This document shows, piece by piece, positions 1 through 7,251 of a stretch of DNA of 44,056 bases (within the stretch, counting starts at the first letter, position 1; every line of letters starts with the position of its first letter). This DNA comes from a virus, in the IMG/VR virus record IMGVR_UViG_3300025011_000011, positions 1-44,056 of that record. One strand, 5' to 3'. The position numbers and the translations under genes are program-made. The notes beneath the pieces are model-generated. The model ran no database searches, had not been told where the DNA came from, and saw nothing but the letters and a program-made list of their open reading frames with translations.

Positions 1-127
1 GAAATCCACGCAAGTATGATGCCTACATGAAGAAACGGTATGGACAGCGAGTAATAAATAAACTCGATAAACTATCAGAATCAACCGTTCAACTTTCAGA
101 AGACGATTTGCGTAAAAAAATAGAAGA
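1..127. repeat. Terminal direct repeat, left copy (circular-contig overlap)
   Basis: These 127 bases are identical to 43930-44056. Joining the two copies restores one uninterrupted reading frame (NinG-like), so the overlap most likely reflects a circular assembly graph; 127 is a common assembler k-mer length. It is therefore more likely a closure artefact of a circular or terminally redundant genome than a biological terminal repeat. The unique genome is 43,929 bp. Confidence 0.9.
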
Positions 128-173
128 ATACAAGATAAAAATTGAATCATTAGGTTCATTTTGTGAACAATAA
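1..173 (+). CDS. NinG/Rap-like recombination nuclease, C-terminal part (gene wraps round the contig end)
   Basis: This is the continuation of the gene starting at 43653. Codons begin at base 3 of the window and the TAA stop is at 171-173. The segment encodes a basic helical tail and a Lys/Glu-rich C-terminus (ends SLGSFCEQ). With the 5' part the protein is 149 residues. It is followed three bases later by a strong terminator hairpin, so it is the last gene of the plus-strand transcript. See the 43653-44056 entry for domain evidence. Confidence 0.85.
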   Translation, partial: NPRKYDAYMKKRYGQRVINKLDKLSESTVQLSEDDLRKKIEEYKIKIESLGSFCEQ

Positions 174-176
174 ATT

Positions 177-199
177 ACAGCTCGAAAGGGCTGTTTTTT
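177..199 (+). terminator. Rho-independent terminator of the plus-strand block
   Basis: Stem ACAGCTC / GGGCTGT (7 bp, one T-G pair) closed by a GAAA tetraloop and followed by a run of six T. It lies directly after the NinG-like stop codon. It faces the minus-strand terminator at about 220-260, so the two transcription blocks end back to back. Confidence 0.9.
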
Positions 200-204
200 G
201 TTGT

Positions 205-405
205 CTAAATTTGAATAACAAAAAACCCAACGGTTTCGCATCGTTGAGAGGCGTGTTGGGTATAGTTTATAAGCGATAGATTGAGGTCGCCATGCTCATC
301 GAGTAATTTCGCATTGAAATCACATCCGCAGGAGAAGCTTTCTGCATTTAATCTACCTTCGCCAGCCTTTATCTTGCAAATAAAGTTTAATTCTGACTTA
401 TGCAC
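205..405 (-). CDS. Small hypothetical protein, doubtful
   Basis: 66 codons beginning with GTG. The middle has a plausible protein-like composition (Cys pair SCGCDF, then an acidic KLLDEHGDLNLSL stretch), but the last ~15 codons run through the minus-strand terminator hairpin. No Shine-Dalgarno is visible. It may be a real last gene of the late block whose 3' end overlaps the terminator, or a chance frame. No family recognised. Confidence 0.35.
   Translation of the reverse strand: MHKSELNFICKIKAGEGRLNAESFSCGCDFNAKLLDEHGDLNLSLINYTQHASQRCETVGFFVIQI
220..260 (-). terminator. Terminator of the minus-strand late block
   Basis: Read on the minus strand, CCCAAC (255-260) pairs with GTTGGG (226-231), with a smaller inner CAACG/CGTTG pairing, and is followed by TTTTTTG. 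It sits where late transcription from the lysis and tRNA region would meet early transcription coming the other way. Confidence 0.75.
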
Positions 406-471
406 GAGTTAAAACATAGTTTCTGTGCAATCCGCTATGAGTTGATAACCGTTGCAAGCTGTTATCTAGTG

Positions 472-543
472 GGTGATTACTAGGTTCTGCCCCTAGACTT
501 ACTCCTTCACAGGGAGCAGTGCTACTGTTACACTATAAACACC
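472..543 (-). tRNA. tRNA-His-like gene (anticodon GTG) with an unusual T-loop
   Basis: Read on the minus strand it folds as a cloverleaf: acceptor GTGTTTA/TAATCAC (6 of 7 pairs, one T-T mismatch), D-stem GTGT/GCAC, anticodon stem GCTCC/GGAGT with loop CTGTGAA (anticodon GTG), T-stem CTAGG/CCTAG. Position -1 is G and the discriminator is C73, the known identity pair of bacterial tRNA-His. The T-loop is GGCAGAA instead of TTCRANN and the D-loop AACAGTA lacks GG, so it is either non-canonical or decaying. CCA is not encoded. Confidence 0.65.
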
Positions 544-579
544 AAATGGGGAGTACCCTCAGTACTCATGCTATGATTG

Positions 580-651
580 TTGCAGACCTGGGAGTCGAAC
601 CCAGTACCTCGAGTTTATGAGACTCAAATGCAGCCGTTACACTTGTCTGCT
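580..651 (-). tRNA. tRNA with CAT anticodon (elongator Met or Ile2)
   Basis: Minus-strand cloverleaf: acceptor pairs GCAGAC/GTCTGC, D-stem GTGT/GCAT with loop AACGGCT, anticodon stem TGAGT/ACTCG with loop CTCATAA (anticodon CAT), variable AGGTA, T-stem CTGGG/CCCAG with canonical loop TTCGACT. Position 1-72 would be an A-A mismatch. The anticodon stem lacks the three G-C pairs of initiator tRNA, so elongator Met or lysidine-modified Ile2 is more likely. CCA is not encoded. Confidence 0.85.
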
Positions 652-655
652 ATAA

Positions 656-686
656 GGGAGGCGACTTATTTGTCGTTATTCCTCCC
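656..686. other. Nested inverted repeat between lysis genes and tRNAs
   Basis: GGGAGG (656-661) pairs with CCTCCC (681-686) around an inner CGAC/GTCG pairing. There is no T-run on either side, so it is not a standard terminator. It could be an RNA processing or stability hairpin separating the late mRNA from the tRNA region. Confidence 0.5.
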
Positions 687-712
687 TACCAAACTATAAA
701 AATATAGAGGTC

Positions 713-1066
713 TTATTTATTCCAGCAATGCTTAGATGCTGTCCAAGGAAAACCATGATTGAAATTTTCAATAGCCCATTTTGTAGACCATTCAACATTT
801 TCTCTATCTTTAGTTGATAAATTACCATGCTTTAGAATTTGGAAGACACCAGTAGCTGTACTGTGTGGATTTTTAGCAGTAGGAATCATTCTACTTTCAC
901 ATCTTGCTATCTTAACCAATGTTTCTACTTCTGAGAACTTTTCTTCTGCTGCTACTCTTCTTATTGTTTCTTCTACTGTTTCTTGTTTGACTTCAACAGG
1001 TGTAACCTCTTGAATTGTCATTTCGGAGCTAACAACTTTTACAGGAAAAGCAATTAACCCCAACAC
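713..1066 (-). CDS. Lytic transglycosylase-like muralytic enzyme
   Basis: Small SLT/lysozyme-fold protein (117 aa) that should cleave the glycan strands of peptidoglycan during lysis. The motif ARCESRM (catalytic Glu about residue 57) followed by TATGVFQI (Gln 76) is the usual E...GxxQ signature of transglycosylases. The C-terminus PWTASKHCW resembles the end of other small phage transglycosylases. The called start is GTG; upstream codons in frame continue a hydrophobic stretch (LLEIILVLGLIAF) back to a stop without an ATG, suggesting a longer membrane anchor begun at a non-AUG codon. Last protein gene of the late block. Confidence 0.75.
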   Translation of the reverse strand: MLGLIAFPVKVVSSEMTIQEVTPVEVKQETVEETIRRVAAEEKFSEVETLVKIARCESRMIPTAKNPHSTATGVFQILKHGNLSTKDRENVEWSTKWAIENFNHGFPWTASKHCWNK

Positions 1067-1110
1067 TAATATAATCTCTAGTAATGTACCTATAAGTTTA
1101 TATTAAAAAA

Positions 1111-1299
1111 TTAATCTTTTAAATAAGTTACATTTATGTACTTTGTAACCGCATTTAAAAGTGATATCACAATTGGAGCATATAAAAATGATTCATCTGC
1201 GATATATACTAACGCTAACCCTATTAATCCATTAGCTGTTTGCCAAAGGAATGTCTCGAATCTTTTACTTTTTATAAACTCAATTATTTTTTCTTTCAT
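1111..1299 (-). CDS. Small two-helix membrane protein, holin candidate
   Basis: 62 aa with a charged N-terminus (MKEKIIEFIKSKRFE) and two hydrophobic stretches, about residues 20-35 and 40-52. Size, topology and position between a peptidase-type lysin and a transglycosylase fit a phage holin or a spanin-like lysis helper. Its start overlaps the end of the preceding peptidase gene by four bases (ATGA), so the two are translationally coupled. No specific holin family recognised. Confidence 0.6.
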   Translation of the reverse strand: MKEKIIEFIKSKRFETFLWQTANGLIGLALVYIADESFLYAPIVISLLNAVTKYINVTYLKD

Positions 1300-1745
1300 T
1301 TTCTTGTAATTTCTGCAAATCCTGTTATGTTTGGATAAGCATCTTTTAGTAACTTAATTTTACCGTCTATCGGATCTGCTATAGTATATCCTTTTAGTCT
1401 TGAATAACTCATAGCTAGAACCCAGTGTTTCTTGTTATTTACTTGCAATAGACATGCGTTATCCCTTGACGCTATTATTGATTGAATTTTTTTGTCATCA
1501 CGTGTATAGTATCTATACACAAAATTCATATTCAATTCAGACTGTCCAATAGAACTCCAATATAGTAGTCCAGTTTCAGTAAATTTTAAGTTTTTAGCCA
1601 TCCATGCAGGATTTCTATATACTCCGTACCAAGATGACAACATACTTAGTGCTGTTATTGTACATCCATAATTATAGACAGTTAATTTAGTATTACCAAT
1701 AAATGTTCCAGCCCATCTTTTATCTTTTTGCGATAGTATTACCAT
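1296..1745 (-). CDS. C39-like papain-fold peptidase, probable endolysin or cell-wall peptidase
   Basis: 149 aa. The N-terminus QKDKRWAGTFIG...YGCTITALSML matches the start of the Peptidase_C39_2 group: Cys 28 is the likely nucleophile, NKKHWVLA supplies His 107, and TIADP supplies Asp 124. No signal peptide, so it would need the neighbouring holin candidate to reach the wall. Position in the lysis cluster suggests it cuts peptidoglycan stem peptides or cross-links, complementing the transglycosylase. Processing of a virion protein is a less likely alternative. C39-like lysins are less common than amidases or CHAP enzymes. Confidence 0.65.
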   Translation of the reverse strand: MVILSQKDKRWAGTFIGNTKLTVYNYGCTITALSMLSSWYGVYRNPAWMAKNLKFTETGLLYWSSIGQSELNMNFVYRYYTRDDKKIQSIIASRDNACLLQVNNKKHWVLAMSYSRLKGYTIADPIDGKIKLLKDAYPNITGFAEITRK

Positions 1746-1756
1746 ATTTTTTATTA

Positions 1757-2530
1757 TTATAAACTTACGTGTATATCCTTATGATCTTTTGTTCCGTCTA
1801 AACGAATTCTAGGAGACCCCAACTTGACAGGTCTTAGCATCGCTGCTTCAGCATATGATTCATCATATTCCAAATAACTTCCAGAACCAACTAATAGCTG
1901 TCTTCTTTCTTCTACCTTGTTTGTTCTAACATTAAACTCTCTAGAAAGAATAGGTACAGCAGAAAGCTGATGAGTATGCGCTCCAACGTAAAAATCTGCG
2001 TTAGATAACATATTAGTCATATTTTCTATCCTGTTTATCTTAGAACCAACAGAACCCCCTCCACCACTAGTATGATGAAAATATCCTACATACTGCTGTC
2101 TAAATCTTTTGTTATCTGGTCTCTTGTTTACTTTAAAGTTTATTGCACACGATATTTGACAATAAGGTATTCCTATTGCTAAACAGAAAGCATCCATCAT
2201 TGAAAAATTAGCAAAATCTTCAAGCCTATTCTCGTGATTACCACGAATAGCTGCTATTATTTGATCCTTGTGTGGTTTAAATATCTCAACAGCACGATTG
2301 AATTCTCCATCAGTTTGTTCAAATGGGGATGTTTTGCTAAATCTTGTTGCGCAATTAAAGATATCTCCAACTAGAACTATTCTAGCTTCTGGATGGTTTT
2401 TAACCCATTCTAAATTAGCCCTAAGAAGTAATTCTGACTTTTTAGTAAAAGCTTTGTCTCCTAAATGTAAATCAGAGATTGGAATTACATAGCCATTTTC
2501 TTGTTCAATTTCACAAACAAGTGATTTCAT
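1757..2530 (-). CDS. Calcineurin-like metallophosphoesterase
   Basis: 257 aa with all metal-binding motifs in order: SDLHLGD (about 19-25), VGDIFN (about 54-59), RGNHEN (about 95-100), HHTSGGGGS (about 151-159) and GAHTHQ (about 183-188). The family hydrolyses phosphodiesters or phosphomonoesters with two metal ions; phage members are often annotated as SbcD-like nucleases or phosphatases. The substrate cannot be read from sequence. It has its own promoter candidate at 2558-2586 and lies upstream of the lysis genes. A second, unrelated-looking member is encoded at 38972-39448. Confidence 0.8.
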   Translation of the reverse strand: MKSLVCEIEQENGYVIPISDLHLGDKAFTKKSELLLRANLEWVKNHPEARIVLVGDIFNCATRFSKTSPFEQTDGEFNRAVEIFKPHKDQIIAAIRGNHENRLEDFANFSMMDAFCLAIGIPYCQISCAINFKVNKRPDNKRFRQQYVGYFHHTSGGGGSVGSKINRIENMTNMLSNADFYVGAHTHQLSAVPILSREFNVRTNKVEERRQLLVGSGSYLEYDESYAEAAMLRPVKLGSPRIRLDGTKDHKDIHVSL

Positions 2531-2557
2531 ATGTTGTTTATTAATACTTATATATTA

Positions 2558-2586
2558 CTTATAACACATCAAATACCTAAAAGCAA
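2558..2586 (-). promoter_or_regulatory. Sigma70-type promoter for the metallophosphoesterase/lysis genes
   Basis: Minus strand: TTGCTT (2581-2586), exactly 17 bp, TATAAG (2558-2563). The same TTGCTT -35 with 17-bp spacing is used by two other promoters in this genome (34075 and 33667). A GAGCTT/AAGCTC inverted repeat and a TAGGC/GCCTA hairpin lie between it and the upstream gene. Confidence 0.6.
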
Positions 2587-2684
2587 ATGTAATGGTGAGC
2601 TTTTTAGAGAAGCTCGTAACTCTTTTGCGGATGTTATACACCCACTCATTGTGCATTTTTTGCCCTAACTTGTAGGCACACAGC

Positions 2685-2915
2685 CTATTGGCGGAGTAAT
2701 GCGGACTCATTTTTTAAACTGTCTTTTTGTTCTTTGAGATGATACTCACAGATACCAGACGTGTGTTGGAATAGACCACTATTTTGTTTAATAGCACATT
2801 CTTTTCTTTCACACGCTTGACAAGCCCAATTTTGATCTGCATTTCCTACAAGCTTACACCCAATAACTCTTACTGGAGGACACCAAGCACACACTACTAC
2901 GTATAAATCACTCAT
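2685..2915 (-). CDS. Cys-rich small protein, probably zinc-binding
   Basis: 76 aa with many cysteines (VVCAWCPP, then WACQACERKEC, then GICEYH), arranged as likely CxxC zinc sites. It has a perfect Shine-Dalgarno (AGGAGGT, four bases before ATG), unlike nearly all other genes of this genome. The four-base overlap with the gene upstream indicates an operon of three small proteins (2685-3366). No family recognised; such proteins are often phage takeover factors, but no function can be assigned. Confidence 0.7.
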   Translation of the reverse strand: MSDLYVVVCAWCPPVRVIGCKLVGNADQNWACQACERKECAIKQNSGLFQHTSGICEYHLKEQKDSLKNESALLRQ

Positions 2916-3181
2916 GTTGACCTCCTTTTCTTAGCTGGATAATCTCGCACGTCTTCGTATTCCTTCTTCTTAATAGGTGATTTCCACTTCTCTTTTAATG
3001 GAAGTTTAGTTGAGCAACCTAGCGAAAGTAATGCTTGGCACGTTAGCTTACCACAATCTGGCAATCTAATAACCTCTCCACAGTGTCCACATCGTAGCGT
3101 TTGAATTGGATGAAGATACTTACTATCTCCCAAATAACCAGCTACATCATAGCCATCTTGTTTCCAAAAATGTAGATTCAT
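2912..3181 (-). CDS. Small zinc-ribbon-like protein
   Basis: 89 aa. LRCGHCGEVIRLPDCGKLTC (about residues 29-48) looks like a zinc ribbon, with a further Cys at LGC. The C-terminal third is very basic (KKKEYEDVRDYPAKKRRST), suggesting nucleic-acid binding. A strong GGAGG Shine-Dalgarno lies about 6 bases before the ATG. Overlaps both neighbours by four bases in the three-gene cassette. Function unknown. Confidence 0.7.
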   Translation of the reverse strand: MNLHFWKQDGYDVAGYLGDSKYLHPIQTLRCGHCGEVIRLPDCGKLTCQALLSLGCSTKLPLKEKWKSPIKKKEYEDVRDYPAKKRRST

Positions 3182-3366
3182 TGCCTACCTCCTTTGCAAT
3201 AAACAACTATCACCTTAACAAGTTCATATTCTGGAAACCATGGACTATATTTAGCGTTTTTTGACCAATTATCTGCTACACCATTGTTAATGTAACCAGC
3301 AAAGCAAGGCGTATTGTTATTTATACATGCCCTATTATTGCAAACGCAAATCATGGGTCTTGACAT
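3178..3366 (-). CDS. Cys-rich small protein, first gene of a Shine-Dalgarno-rich cassette
   Basis: The frame is open from 3426, but the ATG at 3366 (MSRPMICVCNNRAC) is preceded by GGAGG with 6-base spacing, so the 62-aa product is preferred to the 82-aa one. N-terminal Cys cluster CVCNNRAC...PCF suggests a metal site. It is the first gene after the promoter at 3496-3524. No recognised family. Confidence 0.65.
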   Translation of the reverse strand: MSRPMICVCNNRACINNNTPCFAGYINNGVADNWSKNAKYSPWFPEYELVKVIVVYCKGGRQ

Positions 3367-3495
3367 AGCACACCTCCTTTTTTGATTATTCACGCCTGCA
3401 CTCTTCGCGCGCTTACCTGAACCCATCGAGTCTTCGGACTAGCAAGAAATGCAGGATAGAATAATCAAGTTTTTAACGTACTTAACCATATATTA

Positions 3496-3524
3496 AGTAT
3501 ATCATACTGATATCAAAAAGTCAA
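3496..3524 (-). promoter_or_regulatory. Strong sigma70-type promoter inside the late block
   Basis: Minus strand: TTGACT (3519-3524), 17-bp spacer ending TGA, TATACT (3496-3501) followed by TAA. It is nearly identical in core to the plus-strand early promoters at 30817, 31391, 33709 and 34075, implying that the three small zinc-type genes at 2685-3366 are expressed with the early set although they lie among late genes. Confidence 0.8.
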
Positions 3525-3868
3525 GGCTTTCTTATCCACTCTTTTACAGCCCAAATACCACCAGATATTATACTTACAGTTGTTATAAAAACAGCTAAAC
3601 CTATTCCAAGTTTTTTACCAACTCTCCATGCAGTCTTAAAATCGGTAACATCAGTATTTAAATCTATTAAACTAGCCATTTGTACACTTATTTTAGCTAG
3701 TTTTTCAGCCATTTCATGATCATGTATCTTTCTTGTTTCACGATAAGCTAAACGTTCTTCTTCTTGAAGTTGCTGTGCTATTCTGTGGTCATTAAATTCA
3801 GTTCTTACAATATGAACTTCTTTTTTTATATCAGCTATTTCTTTTTCATTAACCTTAACATGTTCCAT
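3521..3868 (-). CDS. Coiled-coil protein with C-terminal membrane helix (XhlA/holin-accessory-like)
   Basis: 115 aa. Residues ~5-75 are highly charged with heptad-like spacing (ADIKKEVHIVRTEFNDH...), and a single hydrophobic helix GLAVFITTVSIISGGIWAV lies near the C-terminus before WKEWIRKP-type basic residues. The layout resembles XhlA-type lysis accessory proteins; a virion or membrane-tethering protein is also possible. Last gene of the structural series before the early-type small cassette. Confidence 0.5.
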   Translation of the reverse strand: MEHVKVNEKEIADIKKEVHIVRTEFNDHRIAQQLQEEERLAYRETRKIHDHEMAEKLAKISVQMASLIDLNTDVTDFKTAWRVGKKLGIGLAVFITTVSIISGGIWAVKEWIRKP

Positions 3869-3887
3869 TAGTTTGCACTTTAATTAA

Positions 3888-4529
3888 TTAAACCTCATAA
3901 AATATAAAATCTAAGCTAAAATTTAAGCTAGCACTTGCACCAGAAAGAGAAGTAACTCTAAATAAATATTTTGCATTAGGCGCTAAAATCCATTCATTAG
4001 AAGCTCTATCAGCTCCACCAGCTTTAGATGTAGCAGAAGCTGAGCCAGACCTTTTCATACATAAAGAAGAACCATCAGCAGTAATAGTTGGAGCTTTAAA
4101 AATAGTGGTTAGCGGAGTATTAGCGCTGGTGTCATTTCTGTTCATTATTGCTAATGGAGTACCATTTGCTGAAGTTGTTGTTGATTTAAAAAAATCAATC
4201 TGCATTGCGATATCTCCTTCTGTTTCCCATACCAAATGCACTGATTTAGAACCAGTAACAATTAGGTAATTAATTACTGCGTTATTGACTATAGCTGTAT
4301 TAATTTCACAAAAACTAAATAACAGCCCGTCATGATTTTTAGAATGTACAAACTCAATATTTTTTCTAGCTCCTGAATTAACTGGGTTAACTAATAGTTG
4401 TGTTTCTTCAGTTGCAGTATTAATTTGAACTCCATCATTAAAGACTGATATTCTTTTAACACCTTTTCCATCAGCATAATTTAGATGTTCAGCTCGTTCT
4501 ATATCCGAGATTGATGTTGCGTTAGACAT
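3888..4529 (-). CDS. Beta-rich virion protein, hypothetical
   Basis: 213 aa without Cys-rich or membrane segments. Short alternating hydrophobic strands and the C-terminal KYLFRVTSLSGASASLNFSL pattern suggest a beta-sandwich or decoration/fiber protein. It is tightly spaced after the 901-aa ejection-type protein (six bases). Likely a virion component; no family recognised. Confidence 0.5.
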   Translation of the reverse strand: MSNATSISDIERAEHLNYADGKGVKRISVFNDGVQINTATEETQLLVNPVNSGARKNIEFVHSKNHDGLLFSFCEINTAIVNNAVINYLIVTGSKSVHLVWETEGDIAMQIDFFKSTTTSANGTPLAIMNRNDTSANTPLTTIFKAPTITADGSSLCMKRSGSASATSKAGGADRASNEWILAPNAKYLFRVTSLSGASASLNFSLDFIFYEV

Positions 4530-4534
4530 ATTGT

Positions 4535-7240
4535 TTATTCTTTAGGTTCATAAATTTTTCTAAACTCTCTAACTTCTCCAAGTCTTATTAACATATCCTC
4601 TAATAGTTGACGTGTTTCTTTATCCTTAAATGCTGCTTGTGCTTCTATATCAATTTGTTGAGGTTTTGTTCCAGTTGTTAATGATAACATCTTAGAAAGA
4701 CCTTTTAGATCTCCACCAAATAATTTATCAAGATAAGAAACTCCTCTGGATGTAAATAATGAACGAGCAATAAGCAATCTTTCTGGATCAGCAACATAAC
4801 TAGTTCGTTTACCAACCTCTTTTAATGTACCATCTTGTTGCTTCTTAAGAATTGGCTTATCAACTTCATTAATATTAAGAATACTCTTCAATATCTCTGG
4901 AGCATTTTTATATTCACGTGCATCGTAAACATCTTTCAAGTCACGCTTCCTAAATGAATCCTTTCCTATCCCTAACTCTATGGGAAGTTTTAATGCTGGA
5001 TTCATCATACTAATAGTATTAAATATCTTATTTTTACTAAATAAGTTTGCAAAAGCTTCGATAGGTGTACCAAAGTTTGAGATATATTGCTTAAGTCCTT
5101 CTGGAGAATCTTTTAGTTTAATAGCAAATGAATCAGAAATGTAATCTGGTAGATTTTTTCTTTCTTCTGGAGTAGCCTTGTCTCCAGTATTTTCTACGAA
5201 CTTAATAATCTGATTTATTCTTTCTGGACTCTCGCCCATTGTTTTCAATTGAAGTTCTATATTTTTACGCGTAAAAGAATAGAATGGAATTATTCTTCGC
5301 ATTATTTGACTTTCAAATGCAGTAAGAGAACGATAATCAAAACCCGCTCTTTCAGCTAGCTTAAGAGCTTCATCTATTGTTTTTCCTTTATTTAACGCTC
5401 CTAAATAAGCAGTTGCTTTTTGCTGATGCTCTATAAATTGACCAGTCGTCCTTGCAAGTTTAAATGCAGTGCTATCTTCTCCAACTAGTGGTACAATATT
5501 TCCCTTTTGAAAACCTAATGTTTTCTTTAAAGATTCCTTACTGAAAGCTTTTTCTTGTGATGCCAACATCTTACCTGCATCTGCAGCATCGCCAAAATCT
5601 GTATGATAAAAAGTATCACCAGCAAATCTCTCATCGAAAGCTTTGAACAATTCTTTTTTATTGAATGTTTTTCCAGCTAATTCTATTTTTCCACTCCATG
5701 GTGTTCCTTTTGCTATATTTAAAGCTAATCCCTGTGCGTTTGCTATTGTTTTTGGGTTCAAAGCTTCAACACCAATTGTTTCAAAGTTTTGAACAGCTCC
5801 AGATACAAAGTTTCTAACATGAAAAGGTAAAAATAAACCAGTAACTGAACGTTTAAATAAACTTGTCATAGCGTCAAAGCCAGTTGCTTTAGCTAACATG
5901 TTTATAGTCTGAAATTCTGGTCTAATAAGATCGTTAAAAAGTTTTGCGTCCCATTCTCCAACATATCCAACTGGTTTTCCAAAACCACCCTTTTCTCTTA
6001 ATATTTTTAGTCCAGCAGCCTTAGCTTCTGACTCGCTAGCAAATGAATCTAGCGGTTTCCCATATTTTTCAACAAAATCAGTTAAAAACTTTCTTGATTC
6101 AGTGTCAGAAATTATTTGTGATTCTCTAGTAAAGAACGCTTTTCTTGGATCTAATTCTATGTTTTCTACTTTTAATATATTTTTAAATTGTTTTCTCCAA
6201 CCCTCGCTACCTACTTGTATTCCAGATTTATTCATTTCTATAATAAATTTATCCGTTACATTTTTCTGTAGAAATGGCATATATACAGCATACGGATCTT
6301 CTAAACCAGCATCTTTAGCAAATTTTTGAGAACGCTCCTGTTGAAGTTTGAAATATTTCTGTTCTTCTGGAGATTTGAATTTAATATCTAATTTAGATGA
6401 TAATTCTTTATCTATCTTTTCTATTTCAGAAAAATTTCCAGATTCTTGTGCTCTTTTAGTCATAGCAGTAGCCGCATCTCTTCCTCCAACTTTTTCACCT
6501 AAAAGAAATTCTGCTTGTTTACCAAGCGCAGCCTTAAGACCAACTTCTAATCGTTGTTCTTGTGTTAGACCATCTACTCCTAAGTCTGTCAGTTGATCAC
6601 TAGCTGCTTGAGCTATTTTTCTAGCTTTAGTACTCATAAAACTTAGCACATCAGTTTTAGCTCCTTCTGATGATTTATATCCAGCGACAAAAGCTCTCCC
6701 GAAAGAATCCTGTAAAGCTTTCCCAGTCATTTCAAGTCCTTGTCCTAACTCTGGCGAAATCTTTGACACACCTTTTAGTCCAGCCCTTGTACCAATTTTT
6801 ACACCAGCCGTAATTCCCTTGGCTAAAGCTCCACCAAAATATGTACTCGGATCTAAAAGAACATCCCCAAGAAAACCAATTCCAGACTGAGCAATTTTAT
6901 TTTTTATTCCTAATTTTTTTGCAACATCCTTAAATCCTCTACGTTCTACTTCATAATCTGTTCCAGTTATAGCAGAACCTATTCCAGTCGCAATATCTTT
7001 TCCATATTCTTTTATTCCAGCTCCAACACCTTTTTTCATTCCAGTGAGTAGAGCTTCTGCAGGATTAAAAGCACCAAGACCTTTTCCTATGCGCTGAAGA
7101 AATCCGAGTTTATTGTCTTGTCCAGTTATTTTATCAACTTCTTGCTGATATCCCTTAGACGAGGCAAAAGACGCTAATCCTTCTGAGGAAGAAAGTGATG
7201 GTGTCGATGTACTAGTTGTTCCGTAAATTTTAAAAGCCAT
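4535..7240 (-). CDS. Large internal virion / DNA-ejection protein
   Basis: 901 aa, largest gene in the window. The N-terminal third has Gly/Ala-rich amphipathic helices (GIGFLGDVLL, GGALAKGITAGVKIGTRAG) typical of membrane-inserting ejection proteins. The centre contains RRIIPFYSFTRKN, a pattern shared with large internal virion proteins of other podoviruses, preceded by FDYRSLTAFESQ. No transglycosylase motif was seen. With the helical protein 7252-8367 it probably forms the ejection apparatus that carries DNA across the envelope, as gp14-16 of T7 or gp7/16/20 of P22 do. Confidence 0.65.
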   Translation of the reverse strand: MAFKIYGTTSTSTPSLSSSEGLASFASSKGYQQEVDKITGQDNKLGFLQRIGKGLGAFNPAEALLTGMKKGVGAGIKEYGKDIATGIGSAITGTDYEVERRGFKDVAKKLGIKNKIAQSGIGFLGDVLLDPSTYFGGALAKGITAGVKIGTRAGLKGVSKISPELGQGLEMTGKALQDSFGRAFVAGYKSSEGAKTDVLSFMSTKARKIAQAASDQLTDLGVDGLTQEQRLEVGLKAALGKQAEFLLGEKVGGRDAATAMTKRAQESGNFSEIEKIDKELSSKLDIKFKSPEEQKYFKLQQERSQKFAKDAGLEDPYAVYMPFLQKNVTDKFIIEMNKSGIQVGSEGWRKQFKNILKVENIELDPRKAFFTRESQIISDTESRKFLTDFVEKYGKPLDSFASESEAKAAGLKILREKGGFGKPVGYVGEWDAKLFNDLIRPEFQTINMLAKATGFDAMTSLFKRSVTGLFLPFHVRNFVSGAVQNFETIGVEALNPKTIANAQGLALNIAKGTPWSGKIELAGKTFNKKELFKAFDERFAGDTFYHTDFGDAADAGKMLASQEKAFSKESLKKTLGFQKGNIVPLVGEDSTAFKLARTTGQFIEHQQKATAYLGALNKGKTIDEALKLAERAGFDYRSLTAFESQIMRRIIPFYSFTRKNIELQLKTMGESPERINQIIKFVENTGDKATPEERKNLPDYISDSFAIKLKDSPEGLKQYISNFGTPIEAFANLFSKNKIFNTISMMNPALKLPIELGIGKDSFRKRDLKDVYDAREYKNAPEILKSILNINEVDKPILKKQQDGTLKEVGKRTSYVADPERLLIARSLFTSRGVSYLDKLFGGDLKGLSKMLSLTTGTKPQQIDIEAQAAFKDKETRQLLEDMLIRLGEVREFRKIYEPKE

Positions 7241-7251
7241 TTATTTTTTTA

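Noticed and set aside
1-127. Biological terminal repeat of a linear phage genome
   Set aside because: The length equals a standard assembly k-mer and the repeat splits a gene at an arbitrary place, so a circular assembly overlap is the simpler reading.
580-651. Initiator tRNA-fMet because of the 1-72 mismatch
   Set aside because: The anticodon stem lacks the three consecutive G-C pairs of initiator tRNAs, and the first pair assignment is uncertain.
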